From: Nitrospirota bacterium
GTDB lineage: Bacteria > Nitrospirota > UBA9217
Reading direction: 5' to 3'
Length of the DNA stretch: 64,000 nucleotides
NCBI GenBank assembly: GCA_020052615.1
Contig: JAGVOT010000111.1
Location: 1 to 64,000, forward strand
Below are positions 19,109 to 28,046 of this stretch, piece after piece. Position 1 is the stretch's first letter; each line of letters opens with the position of its first letter. Both the position numbers and the translations under genes were made by a program. The notes below the pieces were generated by a model. The model did not search any database. It saw only the letters and a program-made list of their open reading frames with translations, and was not told the DNA's origin.

Positions 19109-19861
19109 ATGAAATCCAAAACAGAAGCCGTCATCATAGGCAGCATGAACCTGGGAGAGGCGGACAAGCTGGTCACGTTCTTTTCCCTGGAACGCGGCAA
19201 GCTCCGGGGCGTCGCGAAGAACGCTCGGAAGTCCTTCCGCCGGTTCGGCGCGGGGCTCGAGCTGTTCACCCACGCCCGGCTGCATCTCTACGAAAAGGAG
19301 CACCAGGAGCTGATCCGGATCGAGTCCTCCGACATTGTCAGCCAGCATTTCGATATCGCCGGAGATCTCGACCGTTTGGCGGCGGGCTCAGTCATGGTGG
19401 AGTTGGTGAGAGAGATCGCTCCGGAGGGAGAGCGGAATCCCCAGGCCTTTCTGCTGCTTGCCCACCTCCTGCATCTTCTGAACGAGGGGGCGGACCCGCT
19501 GTTCCTGCTCAGGATCTTCGAGATCCGGTTCCTGTCCCTTCTGGGGTTTCAGCCGAAGCTCGACAAATGCCTGTCCTGCGGCTGCGGAGCGGCGCGCCCG
19601 ATGGTCTTCTACGGACTGAAGGGCGGCGTGCTCTGCCCCGACTGCCTTGTTTCGTCCGGCGAGGACCAGATACAGCTCTCGCCCGGCGCCATCGGCTTCT
19701 ATTATCATGCGCTTCGCATGGACCTCGATAAGGTGACCCGCCTCAAGCCCTCAGCCGAGATCATGCGCGAGCTTGACCGGGCGTTCGCTTCCCATACCCT
19801 TCACATCGTCGGAAAACGCCTCAAGTCAGACGGATTCCTACGGTCCGTCTGCCCGCTCTGA
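19109..19861 (+). CDS. recO: DNA repair protein RecO
   Basis: MKSKTEAVIIGSMNLGEADKLVTFFSLERGKLRGVAKNARKS...; CLSCGC...CPDC zinc region. Confidence 0.92.
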   Translation: MKSKTEAVIIGSMNLGEADKLVTFFSLERGKLRGVAKNARKSFRRFGAGLELFTHARLHLYEKEHQELIRIESSDIVSQHFDIAGDLDRLAAGSVMVELVREIAPEGERNPQAFLLLAHLLHLLNEGADPLFLLRIFEIRFLSLLGFQPKLDKCLSCGCGAARPMVFYGLKGGVLCPDCLVSSGEDQIQLSPGAIGFYYHALRMDLDKVTRLKPSAEIMRELDRAFASHTLHIVGKRLKSDGFLRSVCPL

Positions 19862-19980
19862 TCGGCGTCTTCCTCCGCGCACGATCTCGGGGAATAGTAC
19901 CTTGACGCGGCTGTCTTCCTTTGCTATCGTTACCACCATTGCATGTTGGAATGACGCATCATACTAAGGAGGAACGGCTT

Positions 19981-20976
19981 ATGAAAAAGTGGATGTTGCT
20001 GTTTGCCATGCTCATGCTTGCCGCCGGCACGGCCATGGCGGATGTCTCGAACGAGGTGGTCGTGGGGTTGGAGGTCGACTCGGTCGACGAGGCAAAGGAT
20101 AGCACGGGCGCCGATATTACGGACAAGATCGAGAACGACAATGCACAGTTCATCGTACAGTACACGCATTTCTTCTCGCCCCTCAAGGACGACGACAAAC
20201 CCATTGAGCTGAGGCGGTTCTACCAGCATCCGTCGACCCTGTCAGCGGGCCTTGTGTTCATCGGCGCCGAGGGAAAGGACAGCACGACGCTGCCTGCCGA
20301 TGCTTCCGAGACGAAAGCGAGCGTGCTCCTGCTGGGCGGCGAACTCTACTTTCCTACAAATACCGGTATTTTCCTGAACATCGGGATGGGCTCCGGCACG
20401 GCGAAGGCAACTTTCGGCGGAACCGCCCAGCCGGATGCTGATCTCACGGTAGGCCAGTTCGAGCTCGGGGTACGACAGTATATCGGCGAGAGCTTCGCGC
20501 TCCATCTCAGGCTCAACAGCGAATCTCTCGAATCGAAGCAGAGCGGAGCGGCAACGGCCACGAATGATACGGCTGTGATCTACCTGGGCGGCCGGGGCGT
20601 TATCGCGGACGTGGTCGGTCTGGCACTCGAGTTGGGCGGCGGAGAACGGGAGCATGACTCAGGCGCAGGCACGTCGAAGTTCGACGTCGGAGCGGTGAAC
20701 CTTGAGATCGCGGGCTACATTGGGAAACATCTGACGGTTCGCCTCGCGATCGAGGCCGAGGAGGAGGACCTGCAGGGGATGCCCTCAGGGATCCAGCATG
20801 TCACGACGACGGGACGCACGACGCTGGCAGCGCGCTACTGGTTCAGCGAGAGCTTCGGTCTGGAACTGCCGCTCTATTCAGAGAAGGAAGAGGTCAAGAC
20901 CGTGTTCCCTGGAGGCGAGTTCAAGAGCGAGACAACGAACACCGGCCTCGGGCTGTACGCGTCCTTCCGGTTCTAA
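19981..20976 (+). CDS. secreted/outer-membrane beta-barrel-like protein
   Basis: Signal peptide MKKWMLLFAMLMLAAGTAMA; alternating beta-like pattern ending LGLYASFRF (terminal Phe, OMP-like). Confidence 0.65.
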   Translation: MKKWMLLFAMLMLAAGTAMADVSNEVVVGLEVDSVDEAKDSTGADITDKIENDNAQFIVQYTHFFSPLKDDDKPIELRRFYQHPSTLSAGLVFIGAEGKDSTTLPADASETKASVLLLGGELYFPTNTGIFLNIGMGSGTAKATFGGTAQPDADLTVGQFELGVRQYIGESFALHLRLNSESLESKQSGAATATNDTAVIYLGGRGVIADVVGLALELGGGEREHDSGAGTSKFDVGAVNLEIAGYIGKHLTVRLAIEAEEEDLQGMPSGIQHVTTTGRTTLAARYWFSESFGLELPLYSEKEEVKTVFPGGEFKSETTNTGLGLYASFRF

Positions 20977-21005
20977 CGAAGTAGCAGGACGGACGAATCG
21001 GTATC

Positions 21006-21041
21006 AACAGCCGCCGGACCATCTGGTCCGGCGGCTGTTTT
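21006..21041 (+). terminator. rho-independent terminator
   Basis: aacagccgccggacca-tc-tggtccggcggctgtttt, near-perfect stem plus U-run between convergent genes. Confidence 0.9.
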
Positions 21042-21061
21042 GTGAAAGGGACCGTTCGCTC

Positions 21062-22582
21062 CTATTTGAGCCGAGGCAGGGGGATGACGGCAAGGAGGGT
21101 ACCGAGGACGCACAGCCATGAGAAAACATCGCCGTAGCGCGTGTAGAACGTCTTCTTGCTGCCGGGGGTGAGAGACCGCGTGAGTACTGCCTCGGTGAAG
21201 ACACCGGAAGCGTCGGGGATATGCCCTTGTGCATCGATGAACCCTGATATGCCGGTGTTCGCGGCGCGGGCGACCGGCACGCGGTTCTCAACGGCCCGGA
21301 GCACGGCCATGGAAAAATGCTGGTACGGCGCGCCGGTCCTTCCGAACCAGGCGTCGTTCGTGATGGTCGTCAGGACCGTGGCTCCTTCGTTCACGAGCCG
21401 GCGCACCAGGTCGGGGAAGATGATCTCGTAACAGATGACCGTCCCCATGGCGACCTCTTCCCCCGCAGGAAGACGGACCTTCATGATCGTATACCCGGCG
21501 CCCGGCTGAAAATCACCGACAGGCTGCACCATCTTTTCAACGAAGAACAGAAGACTGCTCTTGAGGGGGACGTATTCGCCGAAGGGGACAAGGTGGATCT
21601 TGTGATAGACGGCTTTCGTCATGCCGTCCCGGCCCAGAAGGAAGGCGGAATTCCTCAACAGATGGCGTCGGTCCTTTTTCTCATAGGTCGGGCTGCCCGT
21701 CAGCAGCGGGGTCCCGCCTGAGCGAACGAACCGTCTCAGGTCGCCGGTCAGCGTCGGGTAGGGAGCATCGGACCCTTCGAAGTAAAAAGGGACGGCGGTC
21801 TCGGGCCAGACAACGAGGTCGGGTTTCTGCTCCAGTGCTTTACGGGTCAGCCGCTTGTACGTCGCGATGACCTCGCTCTGATAGGCCGGGTCCCACTTTC
21901 TGTCCTGATCGATGTTCCCCTGCACTATGGCAACGTTGACCCTCCCCGGTGCAACATCGTCGTTCAGCCGGTGATAACCATATCCGAGAACGGCGATAAG
22001 GACCGCGGCCGCCGTCAGCGGGGGCGCGAACCGCTTCCCGCCGGAGATGAGCTCCTCGATGGCGGTGTTCACGAGCACGATCACGAAGGATACGCCGTAC
22101 ACCCCCGCGAGGTCCGCCACCTGGATGACCGGCAGCATGCGGTACTGGGAGTATCCTGCGAGGGCCCAGGGAAATCCGGAGAACAGGTTCGTGCGAGCCA
22201 GCTCCAGCGTGACCCATACGGACGGCGCTGCCAGGAAGACAAGGCCGGGGCGTGACGACCGGATGTGGACGAGCGCGGCGCCGAAGGGGGCGATGAAGAG
22301 CGCGAGGATGATGCAGAGGAGGAGGGTGATGATCGAGGCGGCGGGGAGCGGTACATGGCCATAGACGTGCACCGCATCGGCCACCCAGGAGATGGTGCCG
22401 CAGAAGAACACGAGCCCGACGACGAAACCGAGCAGGAGGGCCGTCCGGGTGCTTGATCCCCTGAGCGCGAAAAGGAACGGGACGAGGGAGAACCAGGCGA
22501 GGAACGAATAGCCGGCACCGGGGAACGACGCCGCGAGCAGAAGACCGGAGAGGACCGCGAGCGCCAGGGAGCGGCGGGTCAT
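21062..22582 (-). CDS. lnt: apolipoprotein N-acyltransferase
   Basis: Polytopic N-terminus then nitrilase domain: VVWPETAVPFY, HKIHLVPFGEYVPL, GTVICYEIIFPDLVR, NDAWFGRTGAPYQHF. Confidence 0.95.
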   Translation of the reverse strand: MTRRSLALAVLSGLLLAASFPGAGYSFLAWFSLVPFLFALRGSSTRTALLLGFVVGLVFFCGTISWVADAVHVYGHVPLPAASIITLLLCIILALFIAPFGAALVHIRSSRPGLVFLAAPSVWVTLELARTNLFSGFPWALAGYSQYRMLPVIQVADLAGVYGVSFVIVLVNTAIEELISGGKRFAPPLTAAAVLIAVLGYGYHRLNDDVAPGRVNVAIVQGNIDQDRKWDPAYQSEVIATYKRLTRKALEQKPDLVVWPETAVPFYFEGSDAPYPTLTGDLRRFVRSGGTPLLTGSPTYEKKDRRHLLRNSAFLLGRDGMTKAVYHKIHLVPFGEYVPLKSSLLFFVEKMVQPVGDFQPGAGYTIMKVRLPAGEEVAMGTVICYEIIFPDLVRRLVNEGATVLTTITNDAWFGRTGAPYQHFSMAVLRAVENRVPVARAANTGISGFIDAQGHIPDASGVFTEAVLTRSLTPGSKKTFYTRYGDVFSWLCVLGTLLAVIPLPRLK

Positions 22583-22583
22583 G

Positions 22584-23006
22584 CTATTTTCCCGCCTTAT
22601 GCTCCTGCATCCATCGAAGGAGGCCTTCCTTCATGCTGTTGCTGAGGCCGGGATCAGAGGCCGGCGCTGCGGTTGCGGCTTTGGGCGCGGGACGTGAAGA
22701 CCTGCCTTGAGCGGGCGCATGCTTCGGATAGGTTGCGGCTTTTTGTGCGGGTTTCGCTGCAGGCTTCGCCTGCTCGCCCCGGTGCTCACGGGGCTGGCGA
22801 GGCTGCTCCACGGACAGTTCGGGGAGGAGGCTCGATATCGCATGGCGGTAGACGATCTCGTTCTTCTGGTTCTCCATTACGATGACGTAACTGTCGAACA
22901 TCCTGATCCTTCCTGAAACGCGATTCTTGTTCTGCAGGACGATGGTAACGGGCGTCTTCCGGGACAAGTAGGAGCTCAGCATTTTATCGAGAAGGTTTGT
23001 TTCCAT
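22584..23006 (-). CDS. Hfq-like (Sm) RNA-binding protein with low-complexity C-terminal tail
   Basis: METNLLDKMLSSYLSRKTPVTIVLQNKNRVSGRIRMFDSYVIVMENQKNEIVYRHAISSLLPE matches Sm1 (VTIxLxNGxxxxGxxxxFDxxxVxL) and Sm2 (YKHAIS) of Hfq; Ala/Pro/Lys-rich tail. ORF could start at 23039. Confidence 0.8.
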   Translation of the reverse strand: METNLLDKMLSSYLSRKTPVTIVLQNKNRVSGRIRMFDSYVIVMENQKNEIVYRHAISSLLPELSVEQPRQPREHRGEQAKPAAKPAQKAATYPKHAPAQGRSSRPAPKAATAAPASDPGLSNSMKEGLLRWMQEHKAGK

Positions 23007-23059
23007 CGGATACCTCAACAACACAGTGATGATCGCCATGCGCCATCGGGCTTCACTGT

Positions 23060-23533
23060 CTATCGGTTGATCGTCGTGATCGCGTGCTTGTAGAACAGAT
23101 GCTGCTTGCCGCCCTCCTGGACAAGGACGGTGAAGTTGTCATAGGCATCGATGGCGGCGCGTATGCGCTGACCCGTGATCAGGAAAATGGTGAGGACATG
23201 GTTCTCACGGATGGCCTTGTCGAGGAATTCCTGCTGTATGTTCGGTTTGGCGGTCACGCCTTCAGCAGAACCCGCAGGAGCAGACGGAGGCCTTTCGGAA
23301 ATGGCCGGGGCGGACGATGGCAACAACGGAACAGGCGTGGAAATGCAGGAGATGTCCTTTTTTAGGAGGGTAATGATCTGGCCGTTCTCTTCGATGTTGA
23401 TCTCATACCGGCCGATCTCCCGAATGATGCCTTCATGGTCCGACTTGTTCATCTGGCCGATGCGGAGTTTTGTGCCCTGGGCGAGTGCCTGGGACAGGAA
23501 TTGCGGCTCAATAGCGTGCGTTGCTGCTTCCAT
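23060..23533 (-). CDS. protein with two tandem Hfq/Sm-like domains
   Basis: N-terminal FLSQALAQGTKLRIGQMNKSDHEGIIREIGRYEINIEENGQIITLLKKDISCI (divergent) plus C-terminal IQQEFLDKAIRENHVLTIFLITGQRIRAAIDAYDNFTVLVQEGGKQHLFYKHAITTINR (Hfq-like, YKHAIT). Confidence 0.78.
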   Translation of the reverse strand: MEAATHAIEPQFLSQALAQGTKLRIGQMNKSDHEGIIREIGRYEINIEENGQIITLLKKDISCISTPVPLLPSSAPAISERPPSAPAGSAEGVTAKPNIQQEFLDKAIRENHVLTIFLITGQRIRAAIDAYDNFTVLVQEGGKQHLFYKHAITTINR

Positions 23534-23643
23534 CGTGTGCAATGATAAAGGAAACACGGAAAGTTTGCAAGGGAATTTTCCACATGAACTGCAATGGGCG
23601 GAAGATTATTATGAGCAGGTTGTGCTATAATTTCCCCACTGCG

Positions 23644-24039
23644 ATGAATGACGACGAAATGCGAACAATGCTCATCGAATACATGGGCAGGGGATTCCTC
23701 GACAACATCATTGCCCTGATGAAACAGGACCCCGCGACGGTCCGCTTTATCCCCGATCTCATTGGTGATGACACTATCATGGTCCGCCTGGGCGCAACGG
23801 CCCTGGTCGAGGAACTGGCAAGAGAACACCGACCCCTCCTGGAAGCGGCAGTGCCTGCACTGGTGAAACTGCTTGGTCACGAGAACCCGACGATCCGGGG
23901 CGATGCCGCGAACGTCCTCGGGATCATCAGGGACCGATCGGCCGTTGAGGCGCTCAGAACACGTCTCAATGACGAGCATCCGACCGTACGGGAGATCGTG
24001 TGGGAAATCCTGCAGGAGATCGAACGAGGGACGTCCTAG
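23644..24039 (+). CDS. HEAT-repeat protein
   Basis: AVPALVKLLGHENPTIRGDAANVLGIIRDRSAVEALRTRLNDEHPTVREIVWEIL repeats. Confidence 0.75.
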   Translation: MNDDEMRTMLIEYMGRGFLDNIIALMKQDPATVRFIPDLIGDDTIMVRLGATALVEELAREHRPLLEAAVPALVKLLGHENPTIRGDAANVLGIIRDRSAVEALRTRLNDEHPTVREIVWEILQEIERGTS

Positions 24040-24123
24040 GGCGAGGCAGGGAACGTTCGTCCCCGTCCCGGTGCCGCGACGGGTATGGTACTATGCAGAT
24101 TTCAAAACGACAGGGAGGAGTCC

Positions 24124-24747
24124 ATGTTCCCCGATGACAGCGTTATGTCCCTCAATGACACCCTGGGGACGATCAGGGCCAGGCGCAGCGTCAGGACCTT
24201 CACGGGCGAAGAGGTGACCGACGACCAGGTCAAGGTCCTGCTTCATGCCGCCAATCTGGCGCCGTCGGCACACAACCAGCAGGCGTGGCGGTTCATCGTC
24301 CTTCGCGGGAGCAAGAAGAGCGAACTGGCGCAGCTGGTGACGGCACGGTCGGCAGCTCTCCCCAAGCCTGCTGCGGCGCTGCTCAGGATGGGGGCCAAGA
24401 GCATCCTCTCCGCGCCGGTCGTCATTGCCGTGGCCAATACGGGCGACCTTATCCGCCATGGGACCGACCTGTTCAAGGTCGAGAAGGAAATGGCCCATGA
24501 TTTTTTCCGGACCATGGAGATCCAGAGCTCGGCTGCGGCGGTGCAGAACATCCTGCTTGCCGCCGCTTCGCTGGGTCTCGGGACGGTCTGGCTTGGCATC
24601 CTCTATCTCATCAAGGACGAGGTGCTCCGGTTCCTCGGCGAACCTGAGGGCGAGTTCATGGCCGTGGTCCCGGTGGGGCATCCCGCAAAGGTGGGGAGCG
24701 GACCGAAGAAGCACCCTCTGGAGATGAAGGTAAAGCTGCTCGCCTGA
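24124..24747 (+). CDS. nitroreductase family protein
   Basis: TIRARRSVRTFTGEEVTDDQVKVLLHAANLAPSAHNQQAWRFIVL typical FMN-binding nitroreductase N-terminus. Confidence 0.9.
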   Translation: MFPDDSVMSLNDTLGTIRARRSVRTFTGEEVTDDQVKVLLHAANLAPSAHNQQAWRFIVLRGSKKSELAQLVTARSAALPKPAAALLRMGAKSILSAPVVIAVANTGDLIRHGTDLFKVEKEMAHDFFRTMEIQSSAAAVQNILLAAASLGLGTVWLGILYLIKDEVLRFLGEPEGEFMAVVPVGHPAKVGSGPKKHPLEMKVKLLA

Positions 24748-24774
24748 ACGGTCGGGCGGAGGATGGATCGCAAT

Positions 24775-24814
24775 GAAAGAGGCATGGTTACACGAGCGTG
24801 CCTCTTTCTCTTGG
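24775..24814 (+). terminator. rho-independent terminator-like hairpin
   Basis: gaaagaggcatg...cgtgcctctttctctt downstream of the nitroreductase gene. Confidence 0.7.
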
Positions 24815-24942
24815 AATAGATCCTGCATTGACCAGACGAAATTGCAGGCCACGAGAGGGAGTGTGTACTTGTCCCGGGCGAACGAACTCGTACCTGTATC
24901 AGTGTGATGCCACCGGCATGGGTGTTGACCGCGAGGGGTCTG

Positions 24943-25140
24943 TTATTGGAGAATGTTCAGTTTTCTGAGGAAATGGGCGATGAGGACCCCGCTGAGCCAT
25001 ACCATGCCGGTTATTCCCACGGTTGAGATGAGGAAATATCCTGCCTTCCTGAGGGGGCTGTCGTTTCGCTTCCTGATCGAGAGAACGTAGACCAGGATGC
25101 TGAATCCGAGGCCGAATAGAAAGGACGCTGTTTCGATCAT
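24943..25140 (-). CDS. small membrane protein
   Basis: MIETASFLFGLGFSILVYVLSIRKRNDSPLRKAGYFLISTVGITGMVWLSGVLIAHFLRKLNILQ, two hydrophobic helices. Confidence 0.55.
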   Translation of the reverse strand: MIETASFLFGLGFSILVYVLSIRKRNDSPLRKAGYFLISTVGITGMVWLSGVLIAHFLRKLNILQ

Positions 25141-25193
25141 GGCGGCATGATAGCGCAAACGATCGTGTCCTGTCAATGTCGCGCGGGTATGCC

Positions 25194-25706
25194 CTATTCG
25201 GGGGACAGAGGCTGATAAGAAACCTTGACGATCGTGAAGACCGCATCCCCCTTCGGGCGCTTGACAACGACATCATCGCCTTCGGCTCTCTTCATCAGCG
25301 CCCGTGCCATGGGAGAATCCATGCTGATGTAGCCCTTGTCCGTGTCGAACTCGTCGGGTCCCACGATCCGGTATTCCGCACGGTTCCCTCCCCCATCCTC
25401 GAGCCTGATCCAGGCGCCAAAGAACACACGCGTTTGGTCATCCGGAACGGTGTTCACGACGACAACGTCCTCAAGGCGTCCCTTCAGAAAATGAATGCGG
25501 CTGTCTATCTCTCTCAGCTGCTTCTTGCGATAGATGTATTCGGCGTTCTCCGAGCGGTCGCCCTCTGCTGCCGCGGCAGCGAGTGCCGCGGTCACCTCCG
25601 GCCGTTTCACCGTCCAAAGGAACGTGAACTCGTCGGTCAGCCGTTTCTTTCCGTCCGGCGTAATGTATTTGGAGCCCGGGATCACCGGTGGTCGGTATCT
25701 GCTCAT
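25194..25706 (-). CDS. greB: GreA/GreB family transcription elongation factor
   Basis: ITPDGKKRLTDEFTFLWTVKRPEVTAALAAAAAEGDRSENAEYIYRKKQLREIDSRIHFLKGRLE coiled coil with acidic tip; C-terminal FKBP-like domain. Confidence 0.9.
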   Translation of the reverse strand: MSRYRPPVIPGSKYITPDGKKRLTDEFTFLWTVKRPEVTAALAAAAAEGDRSENAEYIYRKKQLREIDSRIHFLKGRLEDVVVVNTVPDDQTRVFFGAWIRLEDGGGNRAEYRIVGPDEFDTDKGYISMDSPMARALMKRAEGDDVVVKRPKGDAVFTIVKVSYQPLSPE

Positions 25707-25814
25707 AGGTTATTCGGGAAGCGGTTAACAGCCCCGCGACAGCACGGCACGCGACGAGACGGCGGAGCCTGAAAATGCAACGGGACCCCTGCTCAGAAGG
25801 GGCCCCGGATAGGA

Positions 25815-25929
25815 ATTGAGGCTCCCTGCAGCAGGCTGCCGGGAGCTTCGATCCACATGTAGTCCTATGTATTCTAATCGCTCGCTGACCCGCAGCAAGC
25901 TGCGGGGTAGCGCTCGCTCCTGGATCCAC
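25815..25929. repeat. dispersed double-hairpin repeat, copy A
   Basis: ttgaggctccctgcagcaggctgccgggagcttcgatcc...taatcgctcgctgacccgcagcaagctgcggggtagcgctcgctcctggatc; related copy at 34873-34983. Confidence 0.8.
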
Positions 25930-25952
25930 GGTGAACGTCGTAATGGACGTCG

Positions 25953-27071
25953 CTACGACGAAGTGACAAGAACCTTCCCGGCAAGTTCATCCATGAGCGA
26001 CTTTACCGATACGATGCAGTTTACGCGGGAGGCATTGGTTCCCACCGTGAAGAGCGGTTCCTCGACATCCCTGTTGTAGTTTGCCGAACTCAGGAGGCCG
26101 TTGCAAATACAGAAGTGATGTTCGTTGCTTTCCTTGGCGGGGCACCTCGTATAGTTCCCTTCGGCGTCCTTCATGAGCACGGTCCCCTTGTCGCACTTGG
26201 GTTTCCTGAGCCGCTTGAGCGCCGATACGTACATGGGAGATTGCTTGATCACCCGGAAGGGGAGGCCGCAGGGAGAACCCGGGTCGGTGGCGACGATGAT
26301 GTCCTCGTCCTTTGACCGCACCACCGCCTGCTTATACTCGTCCGAGGCGGTGCTTTCTTCGGTGGCAAGGAACCGGGTCCCCATCTGAACGCCCTTCGCC
26401 CCCATGTCGAGGAATCTGCGGATGTCCGCGTTGGTGTATATCCCGCCGGCGACGATGATCGGGAAGTCGCCGTATTTTTTCGCTATTTCCAGGACGGGCG
26501 GAAGAAGGTTTTCCAGCTTGTTGGACTCAATGTCTACCTGCTCGATCTTGAATCCAAGATGACCGCCGGCCAGCGGCCCTTCAAGCACCGCGGCGTCAGG
26601 GCGGTAGCCCAGTTTTTCCCACTTTTTGCAGATCAGTTCCAGCGCCCTGCCCGAAGAGACAATGGGTATCAGGGCAGTATCTTTCGGCGCCTGAATCCCG
26701 GGAAGGCCCATGGGCAGCCCCGCGCCTGAGATGATGGCATCGGCGTTGGCGTCCAACGCTCCGCGGACCGATGCTTCATAGTCCCTGGCCAAGGCACACA
26801 TGATATTGATGCCCGCAAATCCGCCGCGCGCCTTTGCGAGAGACACTTCCTCATAAGCGGCCTCGTAGGAGTCCATCTTCTTGTTGTTCCGTTTGGACAG
26901 GAGGCGGTCAAGGAGGGCACTTGATATAATGCCGGCGCCGCCTTCCTGGGCAACGGCACGTGCAAGGGGATGGAGCGAAACCCCGACGCCCATTCCTCCC
27001 TGGATGATGGGAACCCGGATGGTCTTTCCTTTTATGGTAAGCTGAGGCAATGGTTTGGCAATTTTGTTCAA
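25953..27071 (-). CDS. NAD(P)H-dependent flavin oxidoreductase (nitronate monooxygenase family)
   Basis: RVPIIQGGMGVGVSLHPLARAVAQEGGAGIIS, PIIVAGGIYTNADIRRFLDMGAKGVQMGTRF. Confidence 0.88.
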   Translation of the reverse strand: MNKIAKPLPQLTIKGKTIRVPIIQGGMGVGVSLHPLARAVAQEGGAGIISSALLDRLLSKRNNKKMDSYEAAYEEVSLAKARGGFAGINIMCALARDYEASVRGALDANADAIISGAGLPMGLPGIQAPKDTALIPIVSSGRALELICKKWEKLGYRPDAAVLEGPLAGGHLGFKIEQVDIESNKLENLLPPVLEIAKKYGDFPIIVAGGIYTNADIRRFLDMGAKGVQMGTRFLATEESTASDEYKQAVVRSKDEDIIVATDPGSPCGLPFRVIKQSPMYVSALKRLRKPKCDKGTVLMKDAEGNYTRCPAKESNEHHFCICNGLLSSANYNRDVEEPLFTVGTNASRVNCIVSVKSLMDELAGKVLVTSS

Positions 27072-27342
27072 AATGACCCCTCAATTAGCAGAACGAAACG
27101 CTTGGCAGGTGAGATATGCGCAAGAGATGGGCAAACGTTACTTTCTGAAGTTATACTATCTTCAATGAAATATAATACACGTTATGACCCTAATTAATCA
27201 AGCAAAATATGCCCGGTCGTACTGTATGATGCTTCGCGATGCGGCTCATGGCGCCTTAACTGTTGGAAAAAGGTTGACTTTTAACCCTATGGCAGCTATC
27301 ATCGAAAAAGGATAAACGTTAGTTTTTGTTGTAGCAAGGAGG

Positions 27343-27376
27343 CTGCAAAAACGAGTAATTTTTGCGGTCTTTTTTT
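27343..27376 (+). promoter_or_regulatory. terminator-like leader hairpin upstream of the RRM gene (possible attenuator)
   Basis: ctgcaaaaa-cgagtaa-tttttgcgg then tcttttttttctt, 33 nt before the RRM start codon. Confidence 0.6.
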
Positions 27377-27408
27377 TCTTCAGCAAACTCAACCACTACG
27401 GAGGAGCC

Positions 27409-27762
27409 ATGGCCAAGAAGCTTTATGTTGGGAACCTGTCGTACAGCATGACCGAAGACGATATGAGAGAGACCTTCGGCAAGATCGGCGAGGTATTGTC
27501 GGCCAAGATCATTACGGACAGCGAGACAGGGCGGTCAAAGGGCTTTGGGTTCGTTGAGATGGCTAATGATGAGGATGGCGACAAGGCGATCACCTCTTTG
27601 AACGGATCATCGCTCCTGGACAGAACCATAACGGTCAGTGAGGCTCGTCCTCAGAAGGAGCGGAGCAGGTCTGGTTTTGGCGGCGGTGGCGGCGGGCGGG
27701 GAAGGTCCGGAGGCGGCGGTGGTGGTTTTGGAGGAGGAAGGAAAAATAATAATTGGAGATAA
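27409..27762 (+). CDS. RRM-domain glycine-rich RNA-binding protein
   Basis: KLYVGNLSYSMTEDDMRETFGKIGEVLSAKIITDSETGRSKGFGFVEM (RNP2/RNP1) with Gly-rich tail. Confidence 0.93.
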   Translation: MAKKLYVGNLSYSMTEDDMRETFGKIGEVLSAKIITDSETGRSKGFGFVEMANDEDGDKAITSLNGSSLLDRTITVSEARPQKERSRSGFGGGGGGRGRSGGGGGGFGGGRKNNNWR

Positions 27763-27972
27763 AGGTTGACGGCAAGGACATCGAAAAAGCCATTCGTGTC
27801 CTGAACGGAAGATCCAGCGTGACGGGATATTCCGGGAACTAAAGAACCGTCGATTCTACGAGAAACCTCCATCAAAAAGAAACGAAAACGGATTGAGGCC
27901 CAGAAACGCAGGCGGAAGGCCCTGCGTATGAGCAGGCAGAGCAGCGGGTTTCGATCCGGTTCCCGAACATAG
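27753..27972 (+). pseudogene. rpsU: ribosomal protein S21 gene with two apparent 1-nt frameshifts
   Basis: Conceptual translation across three frames from TTG 27753: MEIKVDGKDIEKAIRVL/RKIQRDGIFRELKNRRFYEKP/SIKKKRKRIEAQKRRRKALRMSRQSSGFRSGSRT*; breaks near 27804-27806 and 27866-27868. Length 220 = 222 - 2. Confidence 0.82.
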
Positions 27973-28015
27973 TTCAGCGGCCTGAGTTCGCCTAACAATC
28001 TATGCAGCAATGAGG

Positions 28016-28046
28016 AAAGGGACGTCATTTATTGACGCCCCTTTTT
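28016..28046 (+). terminator. rho-independent terminator after RRM-rpsU
   Basis: aaagggacgtca-ttta-ttgacgcccctttttag, one internal mismatch, U-run. Confidence 0.8.

Noticed and set aside
27753-27972. Programmed ribosomal frameshifting in rpsU
   Set aside because: Two independent shifts would be needed, with no slippery heptamer and pseudoknot evident; single-base loss in short runs (decay or sequencing error) is simpler.
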